From Deltaproteobacteria bacterium (GTDB taxonomy: Bacteria > Myxococcota_A > Polyangia > Polyangiales > Ga0077539), in assembly GCA_947477565.1 (NCBI GenBank), contig CANJUR010000004.1, positions 62,001-126,000 on the forward strand: a DNA stretch of 64,000 nt, read 5' to 3'. Below, one piece after another: positions 17,869-27,155 of this stretch. The translations under genes and the position numbers were made by a program. Each line of letters begins with the position of its first letter. Positions within the stretch are counted from its first letter, which is position 1. Below the pieces are notes generated by a model. The model searched no databases, was not told the origin of the DNA, and saw nothing but the letters and a program-made list of their open reading frames with translations.

Positions 17869-19436
17869 GGAGCAGTCCCGGGGGATGCACCTGGAGAAGC
17901 ACCTGACGAATCATCCGCCGGGGAGGGCGCAGCCGACGGGGGCCCAGCCGACGCGGGCTCGGCTCCCGACGGCGGGGTCGGCGAAGGAGCAGCGGTTGAG
18001 GTGGAAGTGCGACGCGCCGCCGCCTGCGCGCGCTGCAGAGCACGGTTTGCACGCTCCAGAGCCTGCGGCAGCCGCGTAAGTTGTCCCTCGACATCTTCGT
18101 GCCTCGGGTGAGAAGCGTACTGGGCACCAAGCGAGTCACGGAAGCGAGTGAAAGCTGCTTGCGCCTGCTGAAGCAAGGTCACCTTTCGCTGTAGTGCGTC
18201 CACAGCGGTCCCCGAAACATCCCTGGCCTGATCGGCATAGAGTCGGCCAGAGTTGTAATGCACCTCGAGCAGCGAACCATCCAGTTGTTGTGCCCTCTGG
18301 AACTCCTGCAGCGCCCGCTCGTACTGCCGCGTCGCACGGAGGGCATCTCCAAGGTTGAGATGCGCTTTTGCCCAGCCCGGGGAGAGCGCGACAGCCGCCG
18401 AAAGGTTCTCCACTGCCCGCTGATAGTTTCCGGCGTTAAGAAACTGCACGCCGAGGTTGTTCCGTGCCTCGACGTACTCAGGCGACAACTGCACCGCCCG
18501 CTCAAACGACTGAATCGCCGCGGGCACATTCCGCTCGACCTCGATCTGAAGCAGCCCGCGGAGATGCTGAACCTCTGAATTGTTCACCCCGGCACCATTG
18601 TTCTGATGGTTCGGGTCCGCACCATTGATAAGGTCGTTGACGATATAGAGCGCGAGATCACCGTGAAGTTGCGCACGGTAAGCCTCAGCAACGGCGAGCC
18701 GAGCAGCGACGCTCCGTTCGTCGAAGCGAAGAACCTGCCGAGCCTCTTCGATCGCATCGGGAAGTCGCCCATTCAACACCAGTAGTCGTGCGTATTCCGC
18801 TCGAACCAGGGCATTCCGTGGATTGGCCCGCGCCACGGCGGCAGCAAAGGAGACCGCCTCAGGAATCCTTCGCTGGCGAACCAGCATCCGTGCCCTCCCG
18901 ACGACCGCAGGATGATAGTCGGCCTGTATCGCTAGCGCACGGGTGTAGAGTCCGTCCGCGACACCGTCATTGCCCTGACGTTCCGCCACTACCGCCGCAT
19001 TGTAAGCGGCCTGCGCGGCACGGGGCTCGGCACTCATCGCCGCCTGAAAGGACTGCATCGCCTGCTCGAGTTGGCCCGCGCGCGCAGCTTCGAGCCCCTG
19101 ATCGAAAGAAGCCCTTGCCGACCCTGACAGCGCAACACGCGAACTGCCCGAGGTCGTAGCCGAAGGAGCGGGCTCCGACGTATCGGTTACAGGCGGCGTG
19201 ACCACCGCCGCGGGCTGTGCCGACGGAGGTGGAGGAGCAGTCGGAACAGTGGTGGACTCAGCCGGGAGCCCAGCGTCTTCGGACGCATTGGCGGTCGTGT
19301 CCCCGCCCGAAGTGGATTGCTGCACAGGTGGCGTGGTCTCCTCGGTCGAGGACGAACACGCGTTGGCCGATAGACTCAGCAAAACCGCGATGACCACAGG
19401 GGTAGAGGGAGAAGCGCGCATCGTTCCTCTGATCAT
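17865..19436 (-). CDS. TPR lipoprotein, AglT/GltE-like
   Basis: 523 aa. A signal sequence ends in SANAC (C27), so it is probably lipidated. Residues 28-100 are Ser/Thr/Pro-rich, and ~100-460 contain TPR repeats with the canonical W/L-G-Y-A-F-A-P spacing, such as RGLLQIEVERNVPAAIQSFE and HLNLGDALRATRQYERALQE. The C-terminal 60 residues are Ala/Ser/Pro-rich. The M. xanthus counterpart AglT (GltE) is an outer-membrane TPR lipoprotein of the gliding complex. It overlaps the upstream gene by ATGA (19433-19436) and the downstream gene by GTGA, so expression is tightly coupled. Being a TPR lipoprotein is certain; the Glt identity is inferred from context. Confidence 0.85.
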   Translation of the reverse strand: MIRGTMRASPSTPVVIAVLLSLSANACSSSTEETTPPVQQSTSGGDTTANASEDAGLPAESTTVPTAPPPPSAQPAAVVTPPVTDTSEPAPSATTSGSSRVALSGSARASFDQGLEAARAGQLEQAMQSFQAAMSAEPRAAQAAYNAAVVAERQGNDGVADGLYTRALAIQADYHPAVVGRARMLVRQRRIPEAVSFAAAVARANPRNALVRAEYARLLVLNGRLPDAIEEARQVLRFDERSVAARLAVAEAYRAQLHGDLALYIVNDLINGADPNHQNNGAGVNNSEVQHLRGLLQIEVERNVPAAIQSFERAVQLSPEYVEARNNLGVQFLNAGNYQRAVENLSAAVALSPGWAKAHLNLGDALRATRQYERALQEFQRAQQLDGSLLEVHYNSGRLYADQARDVSGTAVDALQRKVTLLQQAQAAFTRFRDSLGAQYASHPRHEDVEGQLTRLPQALERANRALQRAQAAARRTSTSTAAPSPTPPSGAEPASAGPPSAAPSPADDSSGASPGASPGTAP

Positions 19437-22400
19437 TCGCTAACGAGACCGGGACCCGCAAGGGGAGTCAGTTGGGTGACGGTCGCACCAGGTGCTTCCC
19501 CGTCGAACATACCACTACGGTACTCGAACACACGCTGCTGGGTTAGCGCTGAATCCACAAGCCCACGGTTCTCATCCAGTCGCATGTGCTCTAGCGCCCG
19601 GGCTGCGTATGGCGTCGGAATATTCTGGTTGCGTGCCGTGTAGACCGCGGTTCCGTAGTTAATAATCGCCAGCTTTCGTTCGGCCTCGGCCTCGGCGTCG
19701 AAACTACGCTGTACCTCCTCCTGCTGATTCTGTTGCTGCGCCGCAAGTCGATCGCGCCCCTCCTGCACCCGGTCAAGCAACGCCTGTCGCTGGGGATTTT
19801 CCTCCGGCAAGCGGTTCGCTGCTGCCTCTGCCCTATCAAGCTGAGCGGTCGCCGACGCGATCTGCCGCTGCTGGGAAACGGGCACGATGATGAGCGTCGC
19901 AATCCGAGCCTCCTGGGTCGCTAGGTATTCATGCGCCTCGCCCTGCCGCGTCAACGCACCGATCGAATACTCCCCACCCCGCAGAGAAACCACCTCCCGG
20001 GCAGACGCATCGATCACCCGGAGTTGCTCCTTGAAGCGATTGATCTGCGCAGTCAGAGCCGACGGCTCACCCCGTTGGAACTGCACCTGAGTGAACTGGT
20101 TGACCTGATCATCGAGGTCGCGAAAAAGTGCTTCTGCCGCCCACGCGGCAGCGGGAGAGCCGGGCTGCTGGCCAGAACTGCGAAACACCGCGACGACCTC
20201 ACGAAGCGCTACGCGATAGTTTCTGTCGTTACCCAGGCTCCGATGGGTCAGCGCGATATCGTACTGCGCTCGCACTCGAAACTGGGCGGTGTCGGCTCCC
20301 GAAGGCGTGCGACGAAGATACTCCTGCAGAGAGGTGAGTGCGACAGTCCAACTCGAGGCCTTGAATGGCATCTCGGCCGCCCGGAAGTCAGCCTCTGCCC
20401 GCTCGCGGCCAGCCTCAGCCCGCGGAGCGAATGCCACCCATGCCGAACGCGCAGCATCCCAGCGCCCCAGGTTGGTGTTGATCAACGCAATCGAAGCCAG
20501 TGAGTCATGGACGTGACTGGCATGGTCGGCGGCTGATGCGAACCGTCCGTCGGTCACGACATTGTTGTAGTAACGAATCGAGCTGTCGAAATCGAAGATA
20601 CGTTCAAGGTTCACCGCAGCGCGGAAGTTGGACATCTCAAGAATGTTTACCCGCTCGGTCAGCGCCTCACCGGCGAGTTCGTGCCCCCCGGTGTCCTGGG
20701 TGTTGTTGAAGTCACGCGTGATCCGCTGGTAAGTCTGGGTCGCCGTGTCGAATCGGCCGGTCCGCTCAAACGACAGTGCGGTGTAGTAGGTCGCAAGCGC
20801 TGCCTGTGGATGGCTGCGATTGGTAGCGACCGCCTCCTCCATCTCGTGAGCGGCACGTTCGTACAGCGCGCCCGCCTGATCCGGGGTGGCGCGCTCCGCC
20901 TGCCGGAAGACGTCCATCGCATGGCGGAAGCGCGCGTCCGTCAGGATAGCCTCGAGTCTCGCTCCACCAGTGCCTCCGACACCCTCACAGCGGCGCCCCT
21001 GCTGTTCACGGGCGAGCGTCTCAAGTTCATCCTGACGTCCTTGCAGGAGGTACAGGTTGTTGAGGTCATCAAACGATGCCGCGGCCACCGTTGCGTCCGA
21101 GCAGTACACCTGCAAGATCTGCCGGTAGAGCGCTTCTGCCTCGCTTGCATGACCGTAACGGAGGAGCGTCCGAGCATTAAGGTAGGCAAACTTTGGCCGA
21201 AACGGAGGATTGTTCTCGGGGTGATCAGAATCTGCGGTCACCACATCGGCCAGCGCCGAGGCCGTATCGAGATTCACAGGGACGCGGTTCGAGTACGCGA
21301 TCCGAACTGCCATCAGCGAAGATACGGGCTCTGGAATGTTGAGTTCCGTCACTGCCGTACCAGCCGATGGAGGTGCCGTACAGGTGATCACTTGCTCATC
21401 TGTCAACAAGCGCGAACCCCCCTCATCCATCATGAGGTCCGCAGCAGGGATACCGGCACGGAGTGCGAGACACGGATCGAGAGCGCGCCGCTGTGCCTGG
21501 AGACGGATGAAAGCCTCCTGTGACTTCACTGCCATGTACGCAGAAGCCACGAGGAACTGATCATTCTCGTTTGACTCCCGTACGTCAGAATAGGCCCGGG
21601 AAGATTCCTGGTAGTTGCGTGACCAGAAAAGTGCGTCAGCCCTATTGTACCGAAACTCGTAAGCAGCCTCGTCGTTCGGGTAGTTCTCGATGAACTGGGT
21701 GTAGGCATGCACAGCCGCCTGATACTCAGTGGCCGCTTGACGGAGCTTGTCGAGCGCATCGGCCTGCGATTGCGCCTGGACGGCCCCGCTCTGACTCGCA
21801 GCGGCTTGGATAAGTTCGCGGCCTCGCTGACGCAACTGCCCAGCGGTTTGGTGGTGCTGGAGAGCAGTGTCGTGCAATGAGTTGCGAGCAGCCGTGTCGG
21901 CGAAGCGCTGTGCGTCAGGGTGGTTGTTATTTGCGTTCCACCAGGCGCTGCCCTCGGTGTAGCGAGCGAGACCACCGCGGGCATCGATTGCCTGGTCAAA
22001 ACGACGCTGGCGCTCGTACGAGATAGCGATGCTCTCGGCGACTCGCGGCGCCCGCTCGTGCAGTGGGTACAACGCGAGAAAGAGGCGATAGAGCGTGACT
22101 GCCTCGTAGTACTTCGTCTGCTGGAAGTAGTCGTTGGCAAGTTCGAGGTAAGCCTCCGGAGTCCATGGCCGATCCTGGGGAATGTAGGTCGGTCGACCGG
22201 GCACTGCCACCGCGCGCTGCGCCGCCTGACCCTCGCGAGCAGAGGCGATCTGCGCGGGATCCGCAGGTGAAGTCATTCGCAAAATACCAGCGCAATCGAA
22301 CGGGCGCGCCGCGTCCGCAGGCGGCTGGGCGAGCTGGTCAACGAGACCCTGACAACGATTGACATCGTCCCCAGGCCCCGCACCCCAATCGCTCTCCGAG

Positions 22401-23899
22401 AAGATCACTCCGATCCACTTAATTGTGTCGGAACGGTTACCTTGAGTTCCCGCCTCAGTACCGACGTAGTCGTAGTAATCCAAAAGAAGAGAGAAGTTAC
22501 GAAGGGCTTCTGGATAGCCGTTCTGCATCCGGAAGAAGGCCCAGCCGACTTTGTAGAGGGACTTCGACCAGAAGACGCCATACTCCATCGCCGAATCGAA
22601 TTGCGCCCTCGCCGCGGCTGGCATCTGTACCCCATCCTCCCCGGCCCCCTGAATGGCGGCGCTGGGTGTTTGGTTGATCACAGGGGGCCGTGGCTTCAAA
22701 CTCGCCCGCATCGAAGCGCGGTACGCGGCGATCGAGAGCGCGTTTCCATCGTCATCCCGGGCGCTGTCGAAATGATAATCACCAATGTAGTACCAAACCT
22801 CACCGGCGTACCGAGATGGGAGGTTGTTTGGACCGCGCATCGGCTCGCAGGCCGCATAGTCATTGGGAATAGCAACAGTCTGGTTGGCTGCGAACTCGGT
22901 CTGCAGTGGGGCGAGCAAGCCCCCATCCGCTCCAGGAGCAACCATCGGAACGCTAGGAGAAACTAGTTCCGGGGCCCGAGGACCCAGCATTTCAAAGAGG
23001 TGAGGACACACCACCGGTTGGTCACTCGGCGCGAGCGGCGCTGCCAAGTCGAGACCCGACGAGGGATCATAATGAAATCGGGATGGGCAGACCATGCCCT
23101 TGTAGGCGTTAATTGCCTCATCCTCGCGTCCCATCTCCTTCAGCACCCAGCCGAGGAGGTAGTGGGTAGTGTCGCTCATCCGGAATCCCGAAAAACGCGA
23201 GATCACGTGACGGTAGAGCAGGACCGAACAGCGGTAGTCGATCGGCGGATCCTGGACGGAATCGGTTGGCAGACCCTGCGCGCGAAGTTCCTCACGGCGG
23301 TGGTCGGCGGCGTCCATCGCGGTCAGTCGGGAGTACGCCGACTCGTCGTAGTAAAGTTCCGCAAGGCGGAACATGACGTCGGGTGTTCGTTCTGCGTCCT
23401 CGGGATATGTTTCGAGGAATCGCTCGAAGACCTGAATGGCATGACGTCGGGCCTCGCCTTCGGCAGCGCGCTCTGCCTGAATCTGTCGATCGAACCCCGC
23501 CCGAAGACGACCAAGCTGCCGGTCGTGCTCGCGTGTCAGCAGTCCATTGACCGAACTACGGAACCCCTGTCCACGCTGAAGGAAGCCGTCTACCTCTGCC
23601 TCAAGGAGACGGAGCGCCTCGATCTGAGCGGCGGTCGGGGCAGGCCTCGGAGTGACCGAATGGGGAGAAGAACCTCCCGCGAGGGCCGACCCCACATTTG
23701 GATCAGCGCCCGTGCGTGGCGCGAGCGAGGCATCGTCGGTGGACATCCCCGAGGCCATCGATGACGCATCCGACACGACTGATTGAGAGGCCACATCGGC
23801 GTCAACGGCAGGCAGAGGCTGTGCTTCGGACCGAACGCGCCCGGCGAGGGTCGCCACCAGCAAAAGAAAACCGATCCGCCATCGCATGGAAGCCCTCAT
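19433..23899 (-). CDS. Giant periplasmic TPR protein, AgmU/GltD-like
   Basis: 1488 aa with a signal peptide ending near RSEAQ (~27). Multiple TPR-like helix pairs occur throughout, e.g. RMQNGYPEALRNFSLLLDYY, ANDYFQQTKYYEAVTLYRLF, ALFWSRNYQESSRAYSDVRE, ATYYTALSFERTGRFDTATQ. The last ~180 residues are Gln/Arg/Glu-rich coiled coil. AgmU (GltD) of M. xanthus is also a ~1200-residue secreted TPR protein encoded immediately upstream of AglT; order and topology match. It likely forms a periplasmic scaffold linking inner and outer membrane proteins. Start ATG 23899 overlaps the stop of the preceding gene by 4 bases. Confidence 0.82.
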   Translation of the reverse strand: MRASMRWRIGFLLLVATLAGRVRSEAQPLPAVDADVASQSVVSDASSMASGMSTDDASLAPRTGADPNVGSALAGGSSPHSVTPRPAPTAAQIEALRLLEAEVDGFLQRGQGFRSSVNGLLTREHDRQLGRLRAGFDRQIQAERAAEGEARRHAIQVFERFLETYPEDAERTPDVMFRLAELYYDESAYSRLTAMDAADHRREELRAQGLPTDSVQDPPIDYRCSVLLYRHVISRFSGFRMSDTTHYLLGWVLKEMGREDEAINAYKGMVCPSRFHYDPSSGLDLAAPLAPSDQPVVCPHLFEMLGPRAPELVSPSVPMVAPGADGGLLAPLQTEFAANQTVAIPNDYAACEPMRGPNNLPSRYAGEVWYYIGDYHFDSARDDDGNALSIAAYRASMRASLKPRPPVINQTPSAAIQGAGEDGVQMPAAARAQFDSAMEYGVFWSKSLYKVGWAFFRMQNGYPEALRNFSLLLDYYDYVGTEAGTQGNRSDTIKWIGVIFSESDWGAGPGDDVNRCQGLVDQLAQPPADAARPFDCAGILRMTSPADPAQIASAREGQAAQRAVAVPGRPTYIPQDRPWTPEAYLELANDYFQQTKYYEAVTLYRLFLALYPLHERAPRVAESIAISYERQRRFDQAIDARGGLARYTEGSAWWNANNNHPDAQRFADTAARNSLHDTALQHHQTAGQLRQRGRELIQAAASQSGAVQAQSQADALDKLRQAATEYQAAVHAYTQFIENYPNDEAAYEFRYNRADALFWSRNYQESSRAYSDVRESNENDQFLVASAYMAVKSQEAFIRLQAQRRALDPCLALRAGIPAADLMMDEGGSRLLTDEQVITCTAPPSAGTAVTELNIPEPVSSLMAVRIAYSNRVPVNLDTASALADVVTADSDHPENNPPFRPKFAYLNARTLLRYGHASEAEALYRQILQVYCSDATVAAASFDDLNNLYLLQGRQDELETLAREQQGRRCEGVGGTGGARLEAILTDARFRHAMDVFRQAERATPDQAGALYERAAHEMEEAVATNRSHPQAALATYYTALSFERTGRFDTATQTYQRITRDFNNTQDTGGHELAGEALTERVNILEMSNFRAAVNLERIFDFDSSIRYYNNVVTDGRFASAADHASHVHDSLASIALINTNLGRWDAARSAWVAFAPRAEAGRERAEADFRAAEMPFKASSWTVALTSLQEYLRRTPSGADTAQFRVRAQYDIALTHRSLGNDRNYRVALREVVAVFRSSGQQPGSPAAAWAAEALFRDLDDQVNQFTQVQFQRGEPSALTAQINRFKEQLRVIDASAREVVSLRGGEYSIGALTRQGEAHEYLATQEARIATLIIVPVSQQRQIASATAQLDRAEAAANRLPEENPQRQALLDRVQEGRDRLAAQQQNQQEEVQRSFDAEAEAERKLAIINYGTAVYTARNQNIPTPYAARALEHMRLDENRGLVDSALTQQRVFEYRSGMFDGEAPGATVTQLTPLAGPGLVSE

Positions 23900-26367
23900 T
23901 GCCCCGACCCCTGTGTCGTGCCTTGCGGCGCTGTCGGAGGCGGGGTGACACCCGGCGCAGGCGCCGGGGCTGGAGTCGGCGCGGGAGTCTGCCCCGACGC
24001 AGCAGGAGAAGCAGGCGAGGCTTCGGACGAAGCCTGTGGTGAGCCGACAAGTTGCTGTGCGTCCGTAGTCGAGGCACCCTCGACCACTTCACTGAACTCA
24101 TCGTTGAGCGCGGAAATCTCCCGATTCTGCTCCTCTGCGAGGAGGCGAGCGCGGTTGTTATGCTCCTCACGTTCCTCCCAGGCGACGTCCACGAGCCCAA
24201 GATCGGCACGCAGAACGATCTGGTAAAACTGCAAGCGCACCTGCCGGAATTGCTGTTGAATCAGATTTCCAACCACGTCCTCGGCCTCACGTTCGAGAGC
24301 GCCGAGGCGCTCTCGATACCCAGCAACCCGAGTCTCTTCCTCGTGCACTTGAGTCGTGATTACAACGATACGCTGATCGACCAGAGTATTGATGCGACCA
24401 TCCGCCTCCTCGATACCCCGGTCGAGCAGATCGAGGCGAGCCAGAAGACTGGTCGCCTCCGCGGGAAGACGTCCGGCGGCTCCCAATGCGGACGCCTCAC
24501 GAGCGACGAGGTCACGGAGTTGCGCACGCATCTCCACATCGTGGGCATAGCGAGGATCGCCAGCGCCAATCTGTGAGCGAGCCGCGGAAATCATCCGTCG
24601 GATATTGGTGACCCGGTCCCGGTACTGCTGAAGGGCGAGGCGCTGTTGGCTGAGCTCGGCCAGGAGAGTTGCCCGATCAAGTTGCGCACTCTGGTGCGAA
24701 GGATCAGTCAAGTAGCGCTCTATCGCTACGACCATTGCCTCAAGGCCATCGACGCGTTGCTGGTTGCGCTGAAGAGTTTGCGAGAGGGTTTGCAGTTCGT
24801 TGTCCGCCTGGCGGTCGCGGCGACGAAGACCATCGTCGTCCACCGGGAGTCGCCCGATCTGCGCCGCAAGCGCGCGCCGTTGGCTGATGATCCCCTGTAG
24901 GTCGATGTTGGTGACGTCAGCATTTCGATCCATCGCGAGCGCTACGGACTCACGGAGCTGCGATCCGCGGTTTAGCACCTGCCACACCCGCTGTCGGGCC
25001 CGCCCCAGATCCTGAAACACGTGCGACCGGGAAGGAGCACCGAGCGCGGCGTTGAGCCGGTCGATAAGTTCTGTGGCCTCCCGGACATAGGTGCGACAAG
25101 TGTTGAGATCCGAGATCACGCGGAGGCTGCTGTCCAGGCCGCCTTCCTGTCGCACCCAAGCGAGTGCCTGCGCAGGGAGAAAACTACTCGCATCAAACAC
25201 CTGTAGGTTGGAGCGAATGAGTTCCCGAAAGTACTGCTCGGGGTTCGCGCGGTCGGTTGCCTGGGTAATCTGTTGATAGATCGGCCCAAACTGATCACGA
25301 ACTTCCTGGAATACCTGCTGGGCACGCTGAAACCGACCCGTTCGAAGGAGAAGATTTCCCCATAGCAACTTTCCCTCGGGAATGAGTGGAGAGTCCGGCG
25401 CAGAGATCGCGAGGATCTCCAAGGCGCGTTCGGCCCGAATCGCATCGCCCAGCTTGATATACGACCAGGCCTGTTCAAACAGGGCGCGATCGAAATATGA
25501 AGAGTTTCTTCCGATTCGCTGATAGCTCTCGATCGCGGAATCGAAGCTCTCTCGCTCAACCTGCAGCCGACCCACCGCCAAGATCGAAAGGTCGATGACC
25601 CGCTGCTGCTCAGGGCCATCAGCCTCAAGTTGGCTGACCCGTTGAAAGGCCTCAATCGCCTCAGGATACTGTTGCCGAACGGTCAGGATCGCGCCAAGGA
25701 AATACCGTGCCTGAGGGTAGAGCGGCGCGGTCGTTGGAATGGCCTCAAAGGCCTGCCGAGCGCCGTCAAGGTCTGGTGTACCCCTCAGAAAAAGGAACTT
25801 CCCACGGGTGTACGTCGTCTGCGCTTCAATCTCAGACGGTGGAATCTGGCCAAGACGCCGAAAGTACTCCTCGACCCGTCGACCACTGTCCTCATCATTG
25901 GCACCGAGGGAGATCTCGATCTCAATCAACCGACCTAAAGCACGCTGCACAAACGGTCGAAAAACCGGCTCGGTTGAGTGGTCGAGAACCTGCCTGAATC
26001 GCGTGCGCGCTCCGTAGCGATCCCCTGCCTGAAACAGCGCGTCGCCGAGAAGATAAAGACCCTGTGGAAAAGCCGGGGTATTGGCAAAATTCTCGACAAT
26101 GTCAGTGAAGAGCACCGCAGAACGCGCATAATCGCGGAGGCGATAAAGAAGTTCAGCGTCTGCGAAGCGCTCCTGATAATCCGGACCCCGCCGAGTCGCG
26201 CCGCTCGCCGCGGCGGTTGCGAGTTGACCGATCTGAGCCGTCTGCCCCTCCAATAAACTCAGCTGCGAGGCAACCTCTCCAAGGTTCTGCGCCAAAGCTC
26301 CATACGGCGCAATGAGCGCCGCGAGCACCGCGGACAGACTCCACCCCCGAAGTCCCGGGCGCTTCAT
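23896..26367 (-). CDS. Secreted TPR/coiled-coil protein upstream of the GltD-like gene
   Basis: 823 aa with signal peptide (cleavage after GALA, ~residue 26). Residues ~60-400 are TPR-like helix pairs (LFTDIVENFANTPAFPQGLY, LRTGRFQRAQQVFQEVRDQF). Residues ~430-740 are long heptad helices rich in Arg/Gln/Leu, which suggests an extended coiled coil. The end is a Pro/Ala/Ser/Thr-rich tail. It overlaps both neighbours by ATGA. In M. xanthus, TPR protein GltC belongs to the second glt cluster; this gene could be its counterpart that here sits in the same operon, but I cannot test that without alignment. Confidence 0.78.
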   Translation of the reverse strand: MKRPGLRGWSLSAVLAALIAPYGALAQNLGEVASQLSLLEGQTAQIGQLATAAASGATRRGPDYQERFADAELLYRLRDYARSAVLFTDIVENFANTPAFPQGLYLLGDALFQAGDRYGARTRFRQVLDHSTEPVFRPFVQRALGRLIEIEISLGANDEDSGRRVEEYFRRLGQIPPSEIEAQTTYTRGKFLFLRGTPDLDGARQAFEAIPTTAPLYPQARYFLGAILTVRQQYPEAIEAFQRVSQLEADGPEQQRVIDLSILAVGRLQVERESFDSAIESYQRIGRNSSYFDRALFEQAWSYIKLGDAIRAERALEILAISAPDSPLIPEGKLLWGNLLLRTGRFQRAQQVFQEVRDQFGPIYQQITQATDRANPEQYFRELIRSNLQVFDASSFLPAQALAWVRQEGGLDSSLRVISDLNTCRTYVREATELIDRLNAALGAPSRSHVFQDLGRARQRVWQVLNRGSQLRESVALAMDRNADVTNIDLQGIISQRRALAAQIGRLPVDDDGLRRRDRQADNELQTLSQTLQRNQQRVDGLEAMVVAIERYLTDPSHQSAQLDRATLLAELSQQRLALQQYRDRVTNIRRMISAARSQIGAGDPRYAHDVEMRAQLRDLVAREASALGAAGRLPAEATSLLARLDLLDRGIEEADGRINTLVDQRIVVITTQVHEEETRVAGYRERLGALEREAEDVVGNLIQQQFRQVRLQFYQIVLRADLGLVDVAWEEREEHNNRARLLAEEQNREISALNDEFSEVVEGASTTDAQQLVGSPQASSEASPASPAASGQTPAPTPAPAPAPGVTPPPTAPQGTTQGSGQ

Positions 26368-27155
26368 CGGGTCCCGCTCCCCGCCGTTGGTGCCTGGGTC
26401 GATGACGCAGCCTCGGCCCCCTCCGCCGCTTCACGCAGCGAGATCACACGCTGAACATACCGAACTGCCGGACGGCTCTCGGGGGACTCCAAGGGGCCAC
26501 CCTTTTCGAAACCTACGACCCGAATCTGAATCGCCTTGCCTTCGGGCACGGAGAAGCTCTGCGTCGAGCGTACGGAGAATCGATACCCGCGCATGTAGGG
26601 TAGACCCGCGCCGATATAAGTGAGGTTTACTCCAAGGCTGTGATCGCCGGAGCCGATCTGCCCGTTGTACACTTGGAACTCACGCCGATCAGCCAAAGCT
26701 CCAGACTCGTCCTCGCGATTGAAGATCGGAGCGCCGTCGAGCGAATAGACGACTGTTGCCAACCGGTATGATGAGCCCATCTCGTTCTGATGAACGATAT
26801 GCGCTCGCGAACCTCCGACGGCATTCTGCAGTACCGACTCCGCGAGGAGTGACAGCCGCGCCTTTGAGCGAAAAATTTCCTCTTTGAGCTCGTTGATGCG
26901 CTGTTCGAGGTTGCGCAGCCGAACGACATACTGCTCGCCTGACACCGTGCCCGCGTCGTCTCCGGACGGAAAGGCCATTGGAGCCGCTGTTCCGCCGTCC
27001 CCGGGACCAGGGGCGGTCGTCATGATCGAGGGGGTGATCCCGCCATCACCCAGCTGCTGCGCCAATGCAACCCCGCCTGGTGCCATAGCCGCGAGAACCA
27101 TTACCGTCGCCGTAAACCGCCGCATGCCGTCTCGCCTCTTCACTGACTGCCTCAT
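26364..27155 (-). CDS. Secreted beta-rich protein, second of two tandem paralogues
   Basis: 263 aa, signal peptide from ATG 27155 (or ATG 27125) cleaved near VALAQ. A short coiled coil (LEQRINELKEEIFRSKARLS) precedes a beta-rich domain with HQNEMGSSYRLATVVYSLDG, YNGQIGSGDHSLGVNL and MRGYRFSVRSTQSFSVPEGK. The neighbouring 27152-27922 product shows the same core in the same order, so the pair arose by duplication. Proteins of this type in Myxococcota carry misleading enzyme annotations (dihydrolipoamide acetyltransferase), but no catalytic lipoyl features exist here. Function unknown; operon membership suggests an envelope role. ATGA overlaps at both ends. Confidence 0.78.
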   Translation of the reverse strand: MRQSVKRRDGMRRFTATVMVLAAMAPGGVALAQQLGDGGITPSIMTTAPGPGDGGTAAPMAFPSGDDAGTVSGEQYVVRLRNLEQRINELKEEIFRSKARLSLLAESVLQNAVGGSRAHIVHQNEMGSSYRLATVVYSLDGAPIFNREDESGALADRREFQVYNGQIGSGDHSLGVNLTYIGAGLPYMRGYRFSVRSTQSFSVPEGKAIQIRVVGFEKGGPLESPESRPAVRYVQRVISLREAAEGAEAASSTQAPTAGSGTR